In this document: piece by piece, positions 1 through 12,185 of the stretch
Layout: each line of letters starts with the position of its first letter
How positions within the stretch are numbered: position 1 is the first letter of the stretch
Assembly (NCBI RefSeq): GCF_003086295.3
Contig: NC_092054.1
Span: forward strand, 40,059,294 to 40,123,293
Length of the DNA stretch: 64,000 nucleotides
Reading direction: 5' to 3'
From: Arachis hypogaea
Taxonomy: Eukaryota; Streptophyta; Magnoliopsida; Fabales; Fabaceae
Notes under the pieces: generated by a model
Database searches by the model: none
Told to the model about the DNA's origin: nothing
What the model saw: the letters and a program-made list of their open reading frames with translations, nothing else
Made by a program: the position numbers and the translations under genes

Positions 1-1871
1 CCTTACTTGTACAAAGCTTGTCTCTTTTGAATTCAGCTTGAACTCATCCTAATATAATCACATAACTTTTGAATCCTGGTGACCTGCGGTGCGTGAAGTT
101 GCTCTCTTGTGGAAACTCGCATTCCTTTCAAGTCAACTAGAACCTATTCAATCCGATATGCCTTATTCTTTCTATTTACGCTTTGATTCGAACTTCTTTC
201 CTGAAATGTAACTAGGTTTCTCTTCTTGTGCATCCCATTAGTTCTGTACAACTCCGGTTAACTGTATGCAAGACTTTCTTTTGAATTCTTGTGAACACCG
301 TTCGCGCTACTTGTTCGTCCCTTTGAACCTAACGTTTCTTTGAAAAATAAACTTGTGTTGGATTTTGCGTCACGCATAACTCTTAGATGCAATTATTAGA
401 GTATTAATCCTTTAAAGCAAGGCTTTTGAACATGAAAATAAAGTAGCGACATTCCTAGGAAATCTAGAGCCTTAACCCTTGCCGATCGTATCGCTCATGA
501 CTAAATAGATGCAATGAGGTGCACCGTGTAAATGAAACACCAGGATACGCTGGAAGCCTTCGAGCCATGGAAAGAAGATTGATTCTTATACCAATACTTG
601 TATCACTTGAACCTAATGAACCATTTGGAGAATTATTACGATGCATTATTGGAAAACTGAAGATGCGTGCTGAAGCGACATCGTAAGATCGTAGCAGACG
701 CCTTAAGTGAGAAGTTTCTAAGGGATTCTTGGACGATTAATTCCAAAGGAGAAAATGTTAGATGAGTTATAGTTCTCTGTTGGAGAGTGCGAGTGTAGTT
801 GGAAGGGTCGAACTAAATCCATTGCCAGTTTACAACATGATAATGATGAAGTACGGGACACGTAATGAGTCAATAAGGAATCGCCAAAGATGTCGAAGTC
901 TGGTAAACAAAAGGAAATTAAGAAGAGATTTACATGACCAATGCCGAAATAGAGATCATAGAGTCAAGGACTTAAGAAGTGCAATACTGGTAATAAGGAG
1001 CTATTAAGAGTACCGAAGCCGGTTGAATCAAGAAGACACCAAGAGAGGGTTGTGTGTCAAAATCGGAAATTGAAATGAGAAACTATTGCCCGAAGCTTAT
1101 AAGAGAGGATTTTCGAATTTACCTTAAGATTTCTAAAACCTACCACGAATCTAAGAAGATATTTTGAGCAGCCAAAAATGAAGACGAAGTGGCAATCTAT
1201 GTGATTACAAGTTTGACGCATGAGAAAGAAAAGAGAGACCACCAGGAGCTGTGTAGAATGCTACAACCATCGAAGGTTCTACATTAAGGGTAACAGAGAA
1301 TAGCCATTGATTTCATAATAGGTTACCGAGGACTAGGACAAAAGGTGATACTGTTAGGGAATTGTGGATCAAGTGACCAAACCCATTTTTCCCATCAGAG
1401 TAAACTACTGATTGGGGATATCAAAGAGACTATACATCAGAGAGAAGGTGAGACTTCACGGTATGTTAAACACCTTTGAATTAACCGAAAACTAGAATAT
1501 CGAACGTCTTAGTTCCTGAATTTGACAGCCGAGACAACAGAGGAAGAGTTACGCAAATCTGAGTTAGAATTTTCACTATGAAAGCCGACAAAAGAGTTAG
1601 GCAGATCTAAGAAGAAGACTTCTCAAGTTGGAAGGAAGAGGATACCTATTCATGAAGATCACTTCAACGAACTAGAATTGGATGACCAATCAAAAACTAA
1701 AAAGCTAAATCCCCATCACATCGGACCAGTGGCGTATAGGATCGCTTTACCACCACATCGTTCGAACCTACATGACGTGTTTCACGTATCGCAGCTTCAT
1801 AAATACAATTTTGATCCTAGTCATGTCCTAGAACCAGAATCAGTCCAAGTGAGAGAAGATCTGACGCTTCC
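1..1871 (+). pseudogene. Decayed Ty3/gypsy pol, ending in the integrase C-terminus
   Basis: Most of this stretch has no long frame. The last part (1678-1871) still reads as an integrase C-terminal tail, with the recognisable segments LNPHHIGPVAYRIALPPH and [12 protein letters not shown] followed by HVLEPESVQ and LTLPV. The same segments occur, intact, near the end of the polyprotein at 12186-16262. The frame then runs into TGTAACACCC at 1872, where an LTR of the opposite strand begins. Upstream pol is too eroded to divide into domains. It is non-functional. Confidence 0.75.
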
Positions 1872-2429
1872 TGTAACACCCTATCATACAAAGTCTTATG
1901 CTTAAGTCATAATTCAGAGATGGCAAGGTATTACGACCTCTAAAACAAAAATTTAGTACGTATAGTAGTATGAATAATTGATTATAACTAGGAGCCTTTG
2001 TAGAAAAAGGGGGTAAACAAAAACCGAAACTCGAACGGGCAAAACTCCGATCGATAACGTAACGAACCGGGATAAGCTGACGCGAGATCATATATATAAA
2101 GAGTGTCAAAAACAAGAATATCAAGACTCAAAACCCGGCTGCGAAGAGAACCGGTCCGAGCATAGCAATATATACATATGATAAAATAAGGAAACCCCAA
2201 AGGAAACCCAAAGGGACACAAATACAGAAAACCTATTCTCCAAAAATCCCCTCTAGAAGGAGTCATCACAGTTTGTATTATTTAATGGAGATAAAAGTAT
2301 CTAAACAAGATATATAACCCAAAACAGAGTCCCGAGAACAAAGGATCTTCGCTAATCCAGAAGTCTCCAGCATGCTTCAGCGAGAAACCTCACGTCCTGC
2401 ATCTGAAAACCACAAAATCCGCATGGGTG
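1872..2429 (-). mobile_element. LTR end fragment (minus strand), duplicate of 8656-9213
   Basis: The segment starts with TGTAACACCC, the plus-strand view of an LTR ending GGGTGTTACA, directly abutting integrase-coding sequence. It equals the first 558 bases of the full minus-strand LTR at 8656-12104. It breaks off at 2429 and is joined to plus-strand LTR sequence, so it is a rearrangement product, not a separate insertion. Confidence 0.75.
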
Positions 2430-4501
2430 TTAAATATATGATTTATGGTAAATTTTCAAATTGTAGTTGTGGAATCTGATTTTTACTGCATAAATTTTAG
2501 AATAGCAGTAAATTGTTAGCTCTGCTACGAATGTTTCAAAATGAATTTTGAAATAAAACTAATTTTAAATAAAGCTTTAGTCCTATTATTTTAACGTCGT
2601 AAAATTTTAGAATGGTTGGACTTGTGTTTTTAAATATATGAATTTTTGAAATACATTGCGTTATACAATAAAAGCCAGATTTTGTCTTCTTAGATCAGCA
2701 ATTTTGAGAGTTTATAACTTCTACTTATGGATGGATATTCATGTGCAACCAATTGGAGGTGAAAATTAATTATGCTTAGTAGTTGTGATTTAAATTTCAG
2801 GGCTGTCTATATTTTAATGAGTGAGTTATGGGACTTGGAAGAGGACATGTTCATTAGCTTTTAAAACAGAATTCTGCAGAAAGTTACTCAACGTCCAAGT
2901 TACATAACTCCTTCATTAAAAATTTTTTTGACCTGAAACTAGTTGAAAAAGAAACCTAAATATGTTAAGTTAAACCATATTAATTTTAAGGCTATTGGAT
3001 TTAATTTGAATTTTATATGGAATTTTAGATATCGTACGTTGCTGCTATTTTCTCGTTTCTAAGCACTGCAGAACAGTCAGCATTTTTCCTCTATTTCTGA
3101 GGCTAGTTAAATAAAAAAATTGTTATTTTTGGTTTGTTAGAAAGCTTATTCCGAGATGAACGTCTGGACATAAAGGTTGCCTAATTCCGAGTTCATTTGT
3201 TATACTAAAAACAGAAAAGAAAATAGAGTGTCGAGGATGTCTTGGTGATAGTCATGGGTCCGAGAAGTCAAAGATTAATCTTCGTGTTATGTGATTGATT
3301 TTAAGATTATTCGATATTAAAGAGGTTGAGAAGATTTTAATAAATGGTTTGGTTAGGACCCGGAAAGGGTAAACGTGATAAATTATAAGGGAATGATGCG
3401 AAAGCTAAATGAATATATGTTGCTGTGGCTATAAAGAGCGAATGTAAGGAAATGATGATGAAAAATGTGAAAGGGAAGTTGTTAATAAAAGGAGTTAACA
3501 TGCTATGGCTTGATGAATCATTAAATAATGATTATGACTATGAACTGGCTTATGAATAATGATATCTAAGATACGAGTTTCCCTGTGTAAAAACCGTGGC
3601 TCGCCACCACGTGTTCCAGGATGAATCTCGATACTCTGTTGACCCTACGTCGTAAAGGTGACCGGGCAAGTATAAATTCTCAGGTATGAATAGCCCTCAT
3701 TGAGTGATTTATATGATGATTAAATATGAACTCTATGCATAGACTCTTGGGGATGCCCGACGGGGGACAGTCTAAGGTTTTCGGACTTGTCGGGTTGGCT
3801 GGATAACCGGCAGATGGGCCCCATCAGTCATAGGACAGGCATGTATCATATGCATTTGTTTGTTTTGATTGTTATGCATTTCCTGGGTTTGCCTAATTGA
3901 TTTATATCATCTGCTACCTGTTATACTTGCTACTTGTACTATTTGCTCATTACTTGTGCGTGAACTTGTTTGGTTGCTTGTTTCTGTTGCATTATGGATG
4001 ATGGAGGGATGGAGGAAAAGGAGAAACGGTTTGGTGTTAATTAGGATTGAAATTGAGTAAGTTAGGTAGATTTAGAATACCTACCCCTGTTTATGGCTTC
4101 TGTTTAGTAATTAAGTTGGATAATTGAATAACGAAGTTCTAAGATTCCTTATGGCATTCTCAGGACCTTATTTATTATACACGTGGCACTTTTACCATGC
4201 TGAGAACCTCCAGTTCTCATTCCATATTGTATTGTTGTTTTTCAGATGCAGGTCGAGAGGCTCCTCGCTAGGCGTCTGGATCCAGGGAAGCGAAGTAGTC
4301 CTTGGGTGTATTTTGGTTTTCCATTTGTATATATGTATATATGTATTTAGCTTACTCTCCAAGTAACTTATGTATACTGCTCCTCTTAAAGGTTGAGGGA
4401 GAGATAGGAGTTTATTTTGGTGTATTTTGGGGATACCTATGTATGTTCATATATATATATATATATATATATCCTCTGGCCAGCCTTAGCTTCGCAGGCT
4501 G

Positions 4502-4587
4502 AGTCAGGGGGCTAGTTATGCTGTTTCCTTGGCTTTCTTCTATTAGTCAGGGGGCTAGTTATGCTGTTTTCTTGGCTTTCTTCTATT
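4502..4587 (+). repeat. 43-base tandem duplication
   Basis: Two nearly identical units start at 4502 and 4545, each opening AGTCAGGGGGCTAGTTATGC, with one base difference noted (TTTCC versus TTTTC). It lies inside the plus-strand LTR and has no evident function. Confidence 0.85.
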
Positions 4588-4720
4588 ATTTTGCTTATCT
4601 TTATCATGTTCCTATTAGGTTTCTTAGCACGCAAGTAATCCTTTCCTGAGCGTTGCGCTTTTTATTTTGCGATTTTGTTTTATCCGTTTTTCAATGCTCC
4701 TAGTTAAGTACCATTTTTTC

Positions 4721-4795
<75 letters not shown>

Positions 4796-4826
4796 CATTA
4801 TTATCATTATTATTATTATCATTATC

Positions 4827-4858
<32 letters not shown>

Positions 4859-4901
4859 CATTATCATTATCATTATCATTATCATTATCATTATCATTAT
4901 C

Positions 4902-4979
<78 letters not shown>
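4721..4979 (+). repeat. ATT / ATTATC microsatellite
   Basis: About 260 bases of uninterrupted triplet periodicity: ATT repeats, then a long central block of ATTATC hexamers, then ATT repeats again. It sits just before the LTR's right end. The open frames over it (poly Tyr/His and poly Ile/Met) are by-products of the repeat, not genes. Confidence 0.95.
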
Positions 4980-4980
<1 letters not shown>

Positions 4981-5055
4981 TTAAAGGTCGTAATACCTTA
5001 CTATCTCAATCTTATGACTTAAGCATAAGATTAAGTATGGTAGGGTGTTACATTA

Positions 5056-5069
5056 TGGTATCAGAGCAG
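5056..5069 (+). other. Primer binding site, tRNA-iMet type
   Basis: TGGTATCAGAGCAG follows the LTR end (5052) after a 3-base spacer. TGGTATCAGAGC is the usual reverse-transcription primer site complementary to initiator-Met tRNA in plant LTR retrotransposons. It fixes the plus-strand orientation. Confidence 0.85.
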
Positions 5070-5245
5070 TTCATTCCTATAGAGCCTGAGGATGGACTGA
5101 TGGTGCTTTTGTACATTCTCTGTGTATATGTTTGTGTGCTATTAGGATATCTAACTGATATGTGTAGCATACATGTTCGTGAGCATGCGTTTGGGACTCT
5201 TAAGCACTGAACTTGAGATATTGAGACTAATTACCTTAATATCAA

Positions 5246-6060
5246 TTGTCTGGTGTGAACAGGGGCCAAATGTTGACTCGCGGATCCGAGCGAGGTAACT
5301 GGAAGGAAAATCCTAGGCCCGAACCAATGCGAGGACCCCGAGATGGAAGCTCGGGTGCTGGTACAAGCAACATAGGTCAATACTATAGGTTCATGACCCT
5401 TACCGATTTCCTCAAGAGTGGTCCACCTCGGTTTAACAAAAATGCCAATGCGTTAGAGGCTGATCGGTGATTTCGAGATTTGGAGAGATTCTTATACACT
5501 CAGCACATACCGGAAGTACATTCGGTAGAAATAGTGACTTACATGTTGGAGGGTGATGCTCAAGAATGGTGGCAGGAGTTATATCATACCTTGCAGATGG
5601 AGTTAACAGATATCCCTTGGCGTAAATTCAAGACGGAATTTTACGAAAAATATTTCTTACATGCAATTCGTGTTGCAAAAGAATTGAAGTTAATGCAACT
5701 GAAGCAAGAAAATATGTCTGTTGCTGACTATACCCGTGAATTCGACAACTTGTGTAATCTATCAAGAGTTTGTCAAGGAAATCCAGCCGACTATGAGGTG
5801 TGGAAGTGTGTTCAGTATGAAAAAGGGCTTAGAAGAGACATTTTCAACTACGTGAGTCCGCAAAGGTTAACGAATTTTCCTGAATTGGTTATGAAAAGTC
5901 AATTCGCAGAACGTTACTCTATGAAGTTAACAATGTTACAGGAAGGCTATGGAGAGACTACTCCGGATGAGCCGCATAGAGCCGAACTAGGTGTATGTTA
6001 TAAGTGCGGGAAGCCAGGGCATATAGCTTGAGACTGTCCACACAAGAAACGCCGGGATGC
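5246..6060 (+). pseudogene. Gag of the plus-strand gypsy element, two in-frame stops
   Basis: One reading frame starts at 5246 and carries a retrotransposon Gag core: the motif MLEGDAQEWW, then FKTEFYEKYF, MQLKQENMSVADYTREFDNL and a CCHC zinc knuckle starting CYKCGKPGH. Two TGA stops interrupt the same frame, at 5468-5470 and at 6029-6031. The second falls inside the zinc knuckle, before its last cysteine. No frameshift is needed to follow the frame, so these look like point mutations. Gag would form the particle and bind RNA; this copy cannot. The following pol is eroded. Confidence 0.85.
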
Positions 6061-8655
6061 AGTCAAATTCGATCTTCAGACCCGAGGTAACTATAAGCTA
6101 GCAGTTGAGTTTTTAACTACCTTGCGTATTATTAATATATGTATGATCTATTTTTGAAGCACGACAAGTTTTGATGATCGTAGAGTCCGAGCCAATGGTT
6201 AGTTGAAGACTACTAGTTGTTGAGATGGAGCGATACTTAGCTAACTTAGATGAGCGGCTAGGTTCTTGGAAGATAAGAATCAGAATGACGAAGTGGACGC
6301 TGGGTGAATTATACCTAAGGAATTGGAACCGTTGAGAGCTATGCGGAGTTACCGTTTGAAATCCAGTGACGTTAAGATTTCAAGGAAAAAGGAATAGAGC
6401 GAGTTCAACCTTTAGTTGTTAATTGATCGAGAGACAAGTAGAGGTGAGACCAAATTCCTATACGAGAGAGTTTCCAAGACCGTTCTTGAAGATGTACCAG
6501 AATTTCCACCTTAGAGAGAACGTGATTTTGCCATAGACGTAGTGTCAAAAATCGGATCAGTGTTGGTTGCACCACAAGTGAAGACATCATTAGAATCAGT
6601 AGTGTTCAAGACCAAGTTGAAGAGAGAACTGGAAGAGAGGATCATCCAACTAAGTGTCTCTTTGCGAGAGCATGCCAACTAATCTTCACGACTTAATCTA
6701 ACCTTTCTCTTATAGCTTGCATTGAAAGTTCTATCTTGAACCTTCTCCTGTAAAAGCCCAACTCATTGTTCTTCCGATCTTGTTCCTTACTTGTACAAAG
6801 CTTGTCTCTTTTGAATTCAGCTTGAACTCATCCTAATATAATCACATAACTTTTGAATCCTGGTGACCTGCGGTGCGTGAAGTTGCTCTCTTGTGGAAAC
6901 TCGCATTCCTTTCAAGTCAACTAGAACCTATTCAATCCGATATGCCTTATTCTTTCTATTTACGCTTTGATTCGAACTTCTTTCCTGAAATGTAACTAGG
7001 TTTCTCTTCTTGTGCATCCCATTAGTTCTGTACAACTCCGGTTAACTGTATGCAAGACTTTCTTTTGAATTCTTGTGAACACCGTTCGCGCTACTTGTTC
7101 GTCCCTTTGAACCTAACGTTTCTTTGAAAAATAAACTTGTGTTGGATTTTGCGTCACGCATAACTCTTAGATGCAATTATTAGAGTATTAATCCTTTAAA
7201 GCAAGGCTTTTGAACATGAAAATAAAGTAGCGACATTCCTAGGAAATCTAGAGCCTTAACCCTTGCCGATCGTATCGCTCATGACTAAATAGATGCAATG
7301 AGGTGCACCGTGTAAATGAAACACCAGGATACGCTGGAAGCCTTCGAGCCATGGAAAGAAGATTGATTCTTATACCAATACTTGTATCACTTGAACCTAA
7401 TGAACCATTTGGAGAATTATTACGATGCATTATTGGAAAACTGAAGATGCGTGCTGAAGCGACATCGTAAGATCGTAGCAGACGCCTTAAGTGAGAAGTT
7501 TCTAAGGGATTCTTGGACGATTAATTCCAAAGGAGAAAATGTTAGATGAGTTATAGTTCTCTGTTGGAGAGTGCGAGTGTAGTTGGAAGGGTCGAACTAA
7601 ATCCATTGCCAGTTTACAACATGATAATGATGAAGTACGGGACACGTAATGAGTCAATAAGGAATCGCCAAAGATGTCGAAGTCTGGTAAACAAAAGGAA
7701 ATTAAGAAGAGATTTACATGACCAATGCCGAAATAGAGATCATAGAGTCAAGGACTTAAGAAGTGCAATACTGGTAATAAGGAGCTATTAAGAGTACCGA
7801 AGCCGGTTGAATCAAGAAGACACCAAGAGAGGGTTGTGTGTCAAAATCGGAAATTGAAATGAGAAACTATTGCCCGAAGCTTATAAGAGAGGATTTTCGA
7901 ATTTACCTTAAGATTTCTAAAACCTACCACGAATCTAAGAAGATATTTTGAGCAGCCAAAAATGAAGACGAAGTGGCAATCTATGTGATTACAAGTTTGA
8001 CGCATGAGAAAGAAAAGAGAGACCACCAGGAGCTGTGTAGAATGCTACAACCATCGAAGGTTCTACATTAAGGGTAACAGAGAATAGCCATTGATTTCAT
8101 AATAGGTTACCGAGGACTAGGACAAAAGGTGATACTGTTAGGGAATTGTGGATCAAGTGACCAAACCCATTTTTCCCATCAGAGTAAACTACTGATTGGG
8201 GATATCAAAGAGACTATACATCAGAGAGAAGGTGAGACTTCACGGTATGTTAAACACCTTTGAATTAACCGAAAACTAGAATATCGAACGTCTTAGTTCC
8301 TGAATTTGACAGCCGAGACAACAGAGGAAGAGTTACGCAAATCTGAGTTAGAATTTTCACTATGAAAGCCGACAAAAGAGTTAGGCAGATCTAAGAAGAA
8401 GACTTCTCAAGTTGGAAGGAAGAGGATACCTATTCATGAAGATCACTTCAACGAACTAGAATTGGATGACCAATCAAAAACTAAAAAGCTAAATCCCCAT
8501 CACATCGGACCAGTGGCGTATAGGATCGCTTTACCACCACATCGTTCGAACCTACATGACGTGTTTCACGTATCGCAGCTTCATAAATACAATTTTGATC
8601 CTAGTCATGTCCTAGAACCAGAATCAGTCCAAGTGAGAGAAGATCTGACGCTTCC
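6061..8655 (+). pseudogene. Eroded pol interior of the plus-strand gypsy element
   Basis: After gag no long pol frame survives. Around 6545-6660 weak similarity to the start of reverse transcriptase can be read, and 8462-8655 is the same integrase C-terminal tail described at 1678-1871. From 6785 on, the sequence duplicates 1-1871. The integrase frame stops at 8655, where the minus-strand LTR begins. The five bases before that junction are CTTCC, a candidate target duplication whose partner would lie beyond the gap. Confidence 0.7.
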
Positions 8656-9213
8656 TGTAACACCCTATCATACAAAGTCTTATGCTTAAGTCATAATTCA
8701 GAGATGGCAAGGTATTACGACCTCTAAAACAAAAATTTAGTACGTATAGTAGTATGAATAATTGATTATAACTAGGAGCCTTTGTAGAAAAAGGGGGTAA
8801 ACAAAAACCGAAACTCGAACGGGCAAAACTCCGATCGATAACGTAACGAACCGGGATAAGCTGACGCGAGATCATATATATAAAGAGTGTCAAAAACAAG
8901 AATATCAAGACTCAAAACCCGGCTGCGAAGAGAACCGGTCCGAGCATAGCAATATATACATATGATAAAATAAGGAAACCCCAAAGGAAACCCAAAGGGA
9001 CACAAATACAGAAAACCTATTCTCCAAAAATCCCCTCTAGAAGGAGTCATCACAGTTTGTATTATTTAATGGAGATAAAAGTATCTAAACAAGATATATA
9101 ACCCAAAACAGAGTCCCGAGAACAAAGGATCTTCGCTAATCCAGAAGTCTCCAGCATGCTTCAGCGAGAAACCTCACGTCCTGCATCTGAAAACCACAAA
9201 ATCCGCATGGGTG
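6785..9213. repeat. Long direct repeat, copy 2 (of 1-2429)
   Basis: Second copy of the 2429-base segment. Here the LTR continues without a break to 12104, so this copy is probably the original and copy 1 the derived or artefactual one. Confidence 0.9.
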
Positions 9214-12104
9214 AGAACCAGAGGTCCCCAGCACGGTAACAGCTTCCACATATATAATACATAATAATAGAGGAAAGTCGAAGGCAATCCTAGAACTTCC
9301 TCCAGATAATATCAAAGCTTATAAACAAGCTAAACCGTAAGTGGCAACTGACTAAAGATTCTTCAGTCTAACTAATACTTCCCTTTCCAATTCCTTCAGA
9401 CCTCCCAACCACCAGCAGGAGTATAATATAGCAAACACAGTTATATCAGACAAGAGATTTACAAATAGGAACAGATAAGGCATTTAGGCAATTAGCAAGT
9501 AATATGCAGTCAAATAGGCAATCTCAAACAATTCATGTAGTATGCTTATGATGCATGCCTGTCCCTAGTGGCTGATGATATCATCTATCGGTTATAGAGC
9601 CAACCCGACAAGTCCTGGTAGCTAACCATTGGACTGTCCCTCTGTCGTGCATCCCCAACTCGAGTTATACTCATCATAAACTTGATCATAATCATGATCC
9701 ATATCCATCACCCTCACTGGTGAATATTTATCCATCACCATCATTGGTGAATATTTACGGGGGCGAGCTCATCCGGGCCTTTCACAGTGCCCGGCCACAC
9801 TTACGACATTGGGTTAACAGAGCTTCGAGTCTCAACCTGGAGCACATGGTGGCTAGCCAATGCTACTACCCAGGGAAACCCTCATCTCCAATGGTGGAAG
9901 TGCAAACATTCACAATTCAATCAACAGCATATATGCATTTATACTTGGCCATAAACATGGCTCCGCCGTAACACGGCAATAATCCAGCCATCCGGCTCAC
10001 GGTTAAATCCATAACCAGCCAATTCATTAACAATTACGGCCTTTCGGCCCATGGCATAACAAGCACTTCCACCGCCATTCTCCGCATCTCACATAATCAT
10101 CTTTGATCCTCAATGATCATTCATTTTTCCCTTGCTTCACTCGCAAGTTACCACATTCACTAGCCCTTTTTCTCATGCTAGGCATATCATAATGATTTAA
10201 GACATAAGTGGTGAGATCGGAGGCTTAGAAGTATGAAATTTGGCTTTTAAAACTCAAAAATCAACTTTGGGATGAAAACAGGGCCACGCGTACGCGCACT
10301 CCACGCGCACGCGTGGATGGCCTTAAAACTCATCGACGCGCAAGCGTCATACGCGCGAACGCGTGGGTTGAAAATTAGCCAAACGGCGCGCACGCGTCAG
10401 CCACGCGTACGCGTGGGTACTCTTGCGCCCCAGGCACAAAACTAGCACAACTTTGGCACAACTCTCGGGAAAATGGCTGGGCATTGGGTGCAGCACATTC
10501 GGCGCGCCCGCGCACATCACGCGCATGCGTGGATGGCGCTTCCTGGAAGAACGGCGCGTACGCGCCAAGTGCGCCTACGCGCGGGGGGTCATTCTGCTAA
10601 AAATTTTCTAAGTTAAAAACTGCAGAATTCACAGATTCAACCCCCAATCTTCCGACGGTCATAACTCTCTCATTTTAAATCATTTTTCACCCGTAGTCCA
10701 AGTTATGTCCCGTCAAAGTATGCCCAAAAACCATGTTTTCATTCAAAACCACAAAGTGCCATTTTCAAAACAAGCCACTTTCAACTCTTTTCAAAATCAA
10801 TCAAAACATGCCAATTTCAACCCTTCTCTTTGAAATCATTCAAAATGTACCAAAATCAACAATAAGCCATCCTCAACTCACACATTGACATTTTACCAAA
10901 ATTCCCAAAACCACATCCAACCATTTTAACACTTCTCTATCAAATGGCTAAAGGACAAACACAATATCACGTCATACATCCTTCCTCATCCCAATTTTCC
11001 AACAATGCCATTTCCAATCAACAATCACTATACATAATCAACATCATACTCACCATCAACATGGTACCACCCACCAATTCAACCTTAATCATCCATCAAG
11101 CATATATCACAACATGCATTTCTTATATATCACACAATCAAGGCATCAATATTCATAATCACATATATGAACACATCATATATCTCAACCATTCAACAAC
11201 ACCAACAATTCAATGCCTATCTTAGGGCCTCTAGCCTAAGTATTTTCTACCACATTACATATTAGATATGGGAAACCGAAACCATACCTTAGCCGATTTT
11301 CCAAGCTCAACCGGAGCACTTCCAAACCACTTTTCCTCAAGCTCTCAAGGTCTCAACACCTCCAAGAACAGATTTTGTCACACAAAACCCTCTTCCAAGC
11401 TTTCCAAAATCACCAATCAAGCTCCAATATTCACATACACACAACCTAAGCCACAATCATCATACCCACACACAACATCTCAATGCCCAAACCTCATAGA
11501 ACAACAAATTACACTAGAGTTGAGAATCTTACCACACCCAAGGTCCAAGGAGACAAGATTAACCTTCTCCTTCAAGAGAGTTGGGTCCTATAACATCAAA
11601 GAACCCAAAATCTCAACATTTTTGCTCATGAAACTCGAAATCAAGGGCTGGAATTTCGAACAGTAAAACGTGGCTTACCTCAAGATTGATTGTATGGGTT
11701 TTGTAGAGCTCTCCACGGTGAACGCGTGGCCGCAAACGGAGCAGCAATCGGAGCTCTAGATCAAAAGTTATGGTGGTTTGAAGATCAAGTGAGAGAAAGA
11801 ACTTGAGAGAGTGTTCTTCCCTCCATGGCCTCTCTTTTTCAGCGTGTATTAGTGTTGTGTGAGGAGAGAGAGTGCTGAAAACTAGGGTTTTGGTTTAGTT
11901 ATGTTGGGCCAAGGGCTCACTTTGGGTCCGGTTGGACCGGTTTGGCCCGTTCGGTCCAATCTTGGTCCGATTTCCATAAAATTGGTACCGAAATTCTCGT
12001 CTCAATTTCCTCTATCATATTAAGCCATAAAAATATCATTTTTGGCTTCCTAGAATAAATTCTCATATATGGGTTAATTAGCCGTTAATTAACCGGGTCT
12101 TACA
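8656..12104 (-). mobile_element. 3' LTR of the minus-strand Tekay/Del-like element
   Basis: On the plus strand it runs from TGTAACACCC (8656) to GGGTCTTACA (12104), so read on the minus strand it starts TGTAAGACCC and ends GGGTGTTACA, the usual TG...CA borders. At 3449 bases it is long, as usual for this lineage. The polyprotein at 12186 lies immediately inside it. It contains a CpG-rich block at 10280-10601 and the module near 9600 shared with the other gypsy LTRs in the window. The matching 5' LTR would lie in or beyond the gap. Confidence 0.8.
10280..10601. repeat. CpG-rich ACGCGT block with GGCACAACTCTC module
   Basis: An island of ACGCGT, GCGCGC and CGCACGCG words in otherwise AT-rich LTR sequence. 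In its middle (about 10432-10490) lies CAGGCACAAAACTAGCACAA followed by GGCACAACTCTCGGG. Very similar modules occur at 19801-19850 and 19965-20030 in an unrelated element. Open frames through it are Arg/Ala-rich by composition and are not considered genes. Confidence 0.8.
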
Positions 12105-12125
12105 TTCTACCCACCTAATTGGGAA
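12105..12125 (-). other. Polypurine-like tract beside the LTR
   Basis: Read on the minus strand, AGGTGGGTAGAA directly precedes the LTR start TGTAAGACCC. This is where the plus-strand primer of an LTR retrotransposon is expected. It is a weak purine run, placed mainly by position. Confidence 0.5.
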
Positions 12126-12185
12126 TTTTGCCCACAAAATTCAAATTCAAATTCAATTACCTGAGAATAAGTGCGGATAATCCGT

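Larger units (their letters stand above)
1..2429. repeat. Long direct repeat, copy 1 (of 6785-9213)
   Basis: This segment recurs at 6785-9213 at a constant offset of 6784 bases, and I found no difference in the stretches compared. It begins at the window edge, so its left limit is unknown. It contains the end of a gypsy pol region and the first 558 bases of an oppositely oriented LTR. Identity stops after the shared GCATGGGTG: copy 1 continues with TTAAATATATG, copy 2 with AGAACCAGAGG. The insertion junction at 1872/8656 is inside both copies, so the duplication, or an assembly error mimicking it, came after that insertion. Confidence 0.9.
2430..5052 (+). mobile_element. 5' LTR of a plus-strand Ty3/gypsy element
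   Basis: The right border is clear: GGGTGTTACA ends at 5052 and a tRNA-iMet-like primer site begins 3 bases later. The left border is uncertain. A TG at 2428 (TGTTAAATAT) could be the true start, or the LTR may be truncated by the junction at 2429. Around 3745-3850 it carries a module with CTTGTCGGGTTGGCT that occurs in reverse orientation in the LTRs near 9600 and 61490, which ties the three to related families. No gene is present. The 3' part is rich in simple repeats. Confidence 0.7.

Noticed and set aside
762..1242. Frames at 762-1007 and 1057-1242 (and their copies near 7546-8026)
   Set aside because: Short frames in decayed pol sequence, with no recognisable motif; their perfect repetition reflects the duplication, not coding constraint.
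4667..4984. 105-residue Tyr/His frame and reverse Ile/Met frame
   Set aside because: Pure translation of the ATT/ATTATC microsatellite; no start context or conserved sequence.
10347..10611. Arg/Ala-rich frames in CpG-rich blocks (also 19672-20176)
   Set aside because: Overlapping frames on both strands caused by GCGCGC composition; no consistent start or homology.
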